Below, piece by piece: positions 48,069-64,000 of a stretch of 64,000 nucleotides of DNA (position 1 is the stretch's first letter; the number at the start of each line of letters is the position of its first letter). The position numbers were made by a program, and so were the translations under genes. Source of the DNA: Haemonchus contortus. Lineage: Eukaryota; Nematoda; Chromadorea; Rhabditida; Trichostrongylidae. The DNA lies in contig LS997566.1 of the NCBI GenBank assembly GCA_000469685.2, forward strand, positions 38,356,420 to 38,420,419, read 5' to 3'. Under the pieces are notes generated by a model. The model made no database searches and was not told the DNA's origin. It saw only the letters and a list, made by a program, of their open reading frames with translations.

Positions 48069-48140
48069 GCGTTCGGGGGGAATCGAACCCCCGTCGAATG
48101 CTTGGAAGGCATCCATGCTAACCATTACACCACGAACGCT
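48069..48140 (-). tRNA. tRNA-Gly (anticodon UCC)
   Basis: A 72-nt minus-strand gene with a perfect acceptor stem (GCGTTCG/CGAACGC) and discriminator A. The D arm contains the A-box TGGTTAGCATGG. The anticodon loop CTTCCAA has TCC at 48107-48105, and the T arm GGGGGTTCGATTCCCCC includes the B-box GGTTCGATTCC. There is no intron. A T-rich stretch follows downstream for polymerase III termination. It decodes GGA and GGG glycine codons. Confidence 0.96.
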
Positions 48141-49738
48141 CTATTCAAGCGCTCTCTCGGTTACGATGATAACTTTATCTCGCCTTGTTCAATCTTTCCT
48201 TGACCGCGATACAGCTCGCCTCGAAACGTCCCAAAACCAGTCTTCAATGACGGATTGCAGACGCCCAATCGAGGGGGTTCAATCCCTGCGAACAATCCAC
48301 TTCTGTTCTTCAGCCGCATTTTCAAACTGCTCGATTTCAAAAAGCGCAAAGGTTCTATAGAAGGAGATCGAAGTAATACTAGTGCACATGGGGATATTGC
48401 CCGTCTGAGAGTACGGTTTTCATTGGAAAGGTTATGCGAAATTTCGACAAACTTCATGCGACGGAGCTGAGAAACAGCAGTTTTTGTTGGCAATAGGGTG
48501 ATTAGGATTGGTAGAGGCTTCATAACCAGCGTACCTATCTCGTTCAAAATTCGAGCGACATTTTGAACAGCTAGTTCAAGTCTTCTCCACGTCTAAACTC
48601 ATTTTCACGTGCTGGTACTCAGCTTACAGAAGAATTAGGAATGACGATCTACCCCAGCTGAGACTGGTCGATTGTCATCATGGATTGCTGGTTGGTTTCG
48701 AAGTATCCACAAAGCTACTGCCTGAAGAAAGCGACTCCGCCGTAATGCACCCTAATAAAGCTTGGGTACAAACCTCGTTAAGAGTTAAAGAAAACAATTC
48801 AGTAACAGATCAGATTACAGAGTTTTTCGAGAGATATCTCTCCATAGAGCCCACGCAATCGCACGCATCGAGCCAGTCGCTCTGCAATTGAGGAACTAGA
48901 TGGGTGAGGTTGTGTGACAGCTCTCTGATGTATATCTCCAGGTAGAACTAGACAACTAGGCAAACAAATTCCGTGAAGATAACTATAGCCACTACGAAGA
49001 CGTTCCAGTCTCTGACAGATCCTTTACACTTCCACTGAGAGGGAAATCAGTTGGATTCCATCACCAGGAATACTTGATTGATGATATACTATAATTTTAA
49101 TCCATTGGGGACCGCGCCTTTTATATTATCCTTACATTAACCTTCAATTTCTTTTAGAACTGTAGGTGAAAATGAACGATCCCTCGACCACCATGCCTCA
49201 AGATTCTCTGGGAGGCTGTGAGCTCAGCTGATACTTAAAAACATGAAAAAATTATAAGAACACTTGATAAATAATATAAATACTACAGGCGCACTATATG
49301 GTCTGGCCCACAGGCGGGTCACGTGGCCTCAATGGGTTAATGCGAAGGACAAAACGCTATGTACATATAGTTCTACTGACAAACATTTCAATTGTTTTTT
49401 CGAGATAGCTTTTGACTTGCCATCGCTTGTGAGCTTCTACTGCATCAACTAGTAAAAAATATTACTCAATATTTATTATACTACGGATGTGATCGTCTAA
49501 AACCTCCACCAGACCAGTACGTGCAATTTCTGGATCTCTCAATTCTTGGCCGTAAGGTTGAACATCATTTAATACTATGTGGTCTCGTAGAGGAATTCAA
49601 TGCTCTACAGTTCTTATGAAGATGTTTAACAAAAATTTTCTTCTAATATAAAGCAAAGCTGTAACACTTACAACATAAACACATAAACACATCTATAATG
49701 CAATAATATTGTTAATTATACTACATGTAGTAGTTATT
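48141..49738. other. Intergenic and 3' flank of the aminotransferase gene
   Basis: No exon was recognised, although the 48161-48547 minus frame is open for 128 codons. On the minus strand an AATAAA (plus-strand TTTATT, 49472-49477) lies about 260 bp after the aminotransferase stop and is a candidate polyadenylation signal. Confidence 0.4.
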
Positions 49739-60153
<10,415 letters not shown>

Positions 60154-63100
60154 CTGAAATTCGTCTATTTTCATTTGGAACAACTGGGAAAAATCATTGC
60201 GAGCAACAGCGAATAGGTTAAAAGTACGGAATTATCAAAGAAAAAACTCTTGCAGAACATAGAAACGGAGGGAATAATAGGAACCATTACTAGAAATACC
60301 AGAAACTTCTGTACAATGAATAATGATTTAAGTCTACACTTGCAGTCCAATTAAAGTCAGAGGAACGAAGCGCAGGCACATCTGAGAAAAACTCAAAGGA
60401 GCCCTTACGAGGACGACAGCATCGGCCCTCTTTTGCGAAAGCTTGAAGCTCGAGAAGGTAAACTCTACTTTTTTAACGGATAGTGAACCCACTACCTGAG
60501 AGGCTTTAAAGAGAAGCTTTCTACTTTTAAAAATTCTGCCTCCATGTTTATCAGGTCCAGAAGATATAGTTTGAATAATTCGGCAAGAAAGGGCATTGAA
60601 CAATGAAAAAAATATTCAAAAATAATCAATAATGCAATAAATATATTAATAACGAAGACTTCATGGGCGCAGTTAAAGAAGAAGTAAATATGTAAATAAA
60701 TAAATAAACAAGTGGATTGGAAAGTTAAAGATTCCGTTGTACCAAATAAGGCTGTTTAGCCCTGCCGTACAGCAGTCTACCAAACAGCGTACCTTCGGGA
60801 ATCGGGGGGAATAGTGATTGAAGTGGTTCTATTCTTGAACCAACAACTACGAGATAATGATCGCTTCCAAGTCTTTGGGTGATGTGTCCGAATGACCTAT
60901 GGGCGGCGTGTACGGGAAGATTAGATATTCACAAGTAAACACAATACCACAACATGTTTACCTCGCATATTTAAAACTTCACAAAATTGGAATTCAATTA
61001 TTTTCAAAATTTCCCTAACCACAAATGCGTCAGTCGAAGTTGAGAAAGTATTTGCAAAGACCACAACAACTCTATTGTAGTACAACTCACGGAGTCATCA
61101 CCAGTTTTGATTTTCAAATGTTGCAGTATCACCGCGATTTAGGGCTTAAAGCGCGATAGAATAGTTCCTCAGATTCAATATTGAGACGGATCTCTACATA
61201 AAGAATTGCTTAGAGAATCATGTCAACGGAAAACCCCAAGAACTTCTCCCTTCCCACTCGACAACGACTTCTTTCGATTCGCCTTTTTCTTCTCAGCATT
61301 GGTAAAGCGAAATAAAGTCTCCTGTATGCCACACCCTGAAGTGGCCGTATTTCAAAGAGCTTGCAGAAGTTGTAACATTAACGATGGAGCACATATGTTG
61401 AAAGTTGGCAATGGTGATATCGAACCATCTTGAGCGAATTTTCTATCTCAGCCAGGAAAAAGGGAACTCAACACCGCGGAACTTCTTGTGCATACACAAG
61501 CGATATTTATAAAAGTACACAGCTGACGTGAGAAAAAACTTTGACAGTTCTTCATTTTAAATAAATTCTTGAATTCAACTATAAGAAGCATTATCTTCCG
61601 TTTTTGAAGTAAATTAACATAGCCTGCGTAATGAAGAAGTGAGCCTTCCAGTATAATCGCCATAAGCAACACTTACCTTTTTCGAGTTTTGTGGAAGCTT
61701 ACGGTATCCCTTATCTGGTTCCTGGAAGTATTTTATTAGTATCGATCTGTCTTTGTTTGACTTCTAAAAACTCTGTCGCCAATAGACTAGAACTGATGGC
61801 AGCCCGACAGGACAAAGTCAGGGGAAGTTGATACGTGAGGTGCCGCAGCCGCTCATGGGTGATATGGGTTGCTAACGAACAACAGAAGCAACACCAAACC
61901 GGCGTTGTGGCGTAATTCACTATCGGACCAGCTTGCTTTTTCGAATGCTTCTTTTGAGCATTCAAAACTGTAGTAAGCAGTCTTTACCATCTGTTCACCC
62001 ACGACTCCCAGTCAAGCATTCCCATACTCAACGCTATCAGATGTCCATACCTATCTCGACTTCATTCCCAAATACTATACCCGGATGATAGAGCGACAAT
62101 GAATCGTTGACAGTGACATTCCATTGGAGCGACGGTATCGGCTATGTCCTGTCAAATGCGGCTGGTGCAAGTTTAGTCGTAGAAGAACGATCGAGGTGAT
62201 TAGTTATGAATAGCTATGGATCATCTCCACTAGCGGAACCAATAAGCCATGCCTTATCCACCAGTTTCGATAGGTTGATCACCCAGCTTCTAAGCTAAAG
62301 AATCAGTCAACCATCTTTTCAATTCAGCTCTTTCTTAGACGAACATCTCAAGTACATCCTTAAATCAAAAATCAATTTCAAAAAAGGCCTGAAGCAGGGA
62401 CCTGAACTCAGACTTCCAATAGGTTCTACTTATTTATTGCACCATTGGACAAGGGTAGTGTGGGAACGGTTTAAGCAGTGTAGTCCGTTTTCTGAGGCAC
62501 AAGACGAAGGATAGTGTCGATTACTCCCTTTTAGACAAGTCCCGGATGCAACTTTCACTTGGAGTCGCAGCTCCTGTTGAAAACCTATTTGTTCTACACA
62601 GCGACTTGTTTGAAGCGACCAGTGTATGCTTAAGTCTTTTATCCTCCCAGGCATGTCAGTGTCGTGCCTCAGTATGTGATAATGAATGGCTTATTAGGCC
62701 TGGCAGGCGTGTTCCACTACTGGATTACCAAATGATATGCGTACAGTAGTGTCCTTCAGCACTACCCCATTTCGGCCACATATCCTCTGAAGAATACCCA
62801 TTCAATTACTATTGCACCTTGGACGGTGATAAAAACTAGACCTAGCAAAAAGAAAAAAAAACGAGGCGTAAGTTAAGGTAGGAATGTTTAAAATCTGAAC
62901 TCTTCACTCAAGGGAAATTACCGCGAAAGATCTTGACAGTTCTGCAGTGGAATTGTTTGTTCGGAGAATTCGAAAAAAATTGAAAAAAAAGAGAAGAAGA
63001 TGAAGGCATGCATGAAGATATAAAAAGAGAATCGATAAAGCAGTTGCTCTGTCAAGGCTAATGGCTACTCGAAATCAATTCTCATTCCATCTTTGAAGTA

Positions 63101-64000
63101 AATTAGATTGAGAAATTAGAGTTGAAAATGAAGCCCATCACCGTAGGATTCAAACGGTTGAGGAGAGAAGAGGTTGGGATAGTTGGGTAAGCGGAGAGAA
63201 GTAAAAAGCGATAACCACTATCAACACATCCCACTCTCAGTCACCCCACAATCGACCGATTCAGGACCTGAAGACCATTCTGAGTAACCATTTCTGGCTT
63301 TCCCAACATCCATTCAATCCAAATTCTAACTTTCTTATTACTAAAAATTTACTCATACCTATTACTCCCTAGCTCAGAATTCAAGAAGTTTCCCAAGCAT
63401 TCATGCACTCCTCAGTCGAAACAGTTATGGGCTGAGTCACCGACAGCCTTTGTAAACGTTTATTTAATGTTGAGCAGCTCTACTCCTGGATGTCTTCAGA
63501 AAGACTTGTGGTTACGTCCCAAGTTCGGGCTCTTTCAGATCTTGGAATCGATGGACCTCTCAGTTGATACTGGAAGAGCCAGAGCGAAGAAAAACGGAAC
63601 AAATGAAGATGAACGGTGGATATGAGGAATGTCAGACAAAAAAGAATGCTGTAACATTCCAGGTATTCCAGCGCTCTTACAAAATCACAAAAAGGATCGA
63701 AAGAATCGATAAATCCTCCTGATCGAATCAATGAGGTAGAAAGAGGCGAAGAGGTTCAGCAATAGGCGGCAGGTTGCACTGCCTCACTTCGAGGTCACTG
63801 CAAAAAAACAGCCGGCGTAATGGGCGGCACAGCACAAACCGGACCGGCTATGCTGTATTTGACAAAGCCTCACCAGAGTACATAACCAAAGAACACATCG
63901 TTATTCCAATACATAGAAACTGAGGTACACTACAGTATGCTTTTCAAAAAACGGGTAACCGATCAATTGCAATTGCAAAAAAGTGTCGTGAGAGAAACGG
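60154..64000. other. Upstream flank of the aminotransferase gene, no recognised gene
   Basis: About 3.8 kb upstream of the aminotransferase start. Open frames are short and unmatched, and no conserved exon, tRNA or transposon motif was seen. The promoter presumably lies in the first part, but no core element can be identified from sequence alone. There is AT-rich sequence with TAAATAAATAAATAAA near 60693. Confidence 0.4.

Noticed and set aside
48161..48547. 128-codon minus-strand frame next to the tRNA gene
   Set aside because: No recognisable domain and no codon-use or splice support. It starts just beyond the tRNA and is probably chance.

Overview
This window looks like nuclear DNA from a parasitic clade V (strongylid/hookworm-type) nematode. 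The evidence is two interrupted protein genes with nematode-style splice sites (TTTTCAG-type acceptors, GTAAGT donors), a eukaryotic tRNA-Gly(UCC), RTE-clade non-LTR retrotransposons, mariner/Tc1 elements, and a dense load of small inverted-repeat elements. It is not bacterial: most of the reading frames of 60-100 codons in it are chance.

Host genes sit only at the two edges. At the left, plus strand, are the last exons of a membrane adenylate cyclase (second catalytic domain, 122-5385). At the right, minus strand, is a complete ten-exon aspartate aminotransferase (60138 to 49739, 408 codons, cytosolic type). A tRNA-Gly(UCC) gene lies 1.6 kb downstream of it (48069-48140, minus).

The roughly 42 kb between them holds no host gene that I recognise and is mostly repeats. 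From left to right: a dead Tc1-like transposase (6.3-7.1 kb); a duplicated 2-2.6 kb repeat block (13.1-15.7 and 18.8-20.7 kb), whose two copies act as filled and empty sites for two insertions; three neighbouring MITEs with 8-bp target duplications (15.8-17.4 kb); foldback repeats (20.8-22.1 kb); minisatellites (26.0-27.9 kb); a ~1.3 kb repeat in inverted orientation (28.2-29.5 and 32.3-34.7 kb), one copy split by a mariner with both ends visible; a cluster of duplicated exon-like modules of unknown family (35.9-37.3 kb); a 265-bp near-palindrome (39.2 kb); a degenerate RTE element (42.1-45.0 kb) running into a ~215-bp tandem repeat; and a second, minus-strand RTE fragment (45.8-46.6 kb).

A younger RTE element (51455-54592) with a perfect 19-bp target duplication lies antisense in intron 7 of the aminotransferase gene, nested inside an older ~0.5 kb element with 18-bp terminal inverted repeats. 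I found no new enzymatic system. The most informative content is the nested and duplicated repeats, which give exact element ends and insertion order, and the unexplained exon-module cluster at 36-37 kb.
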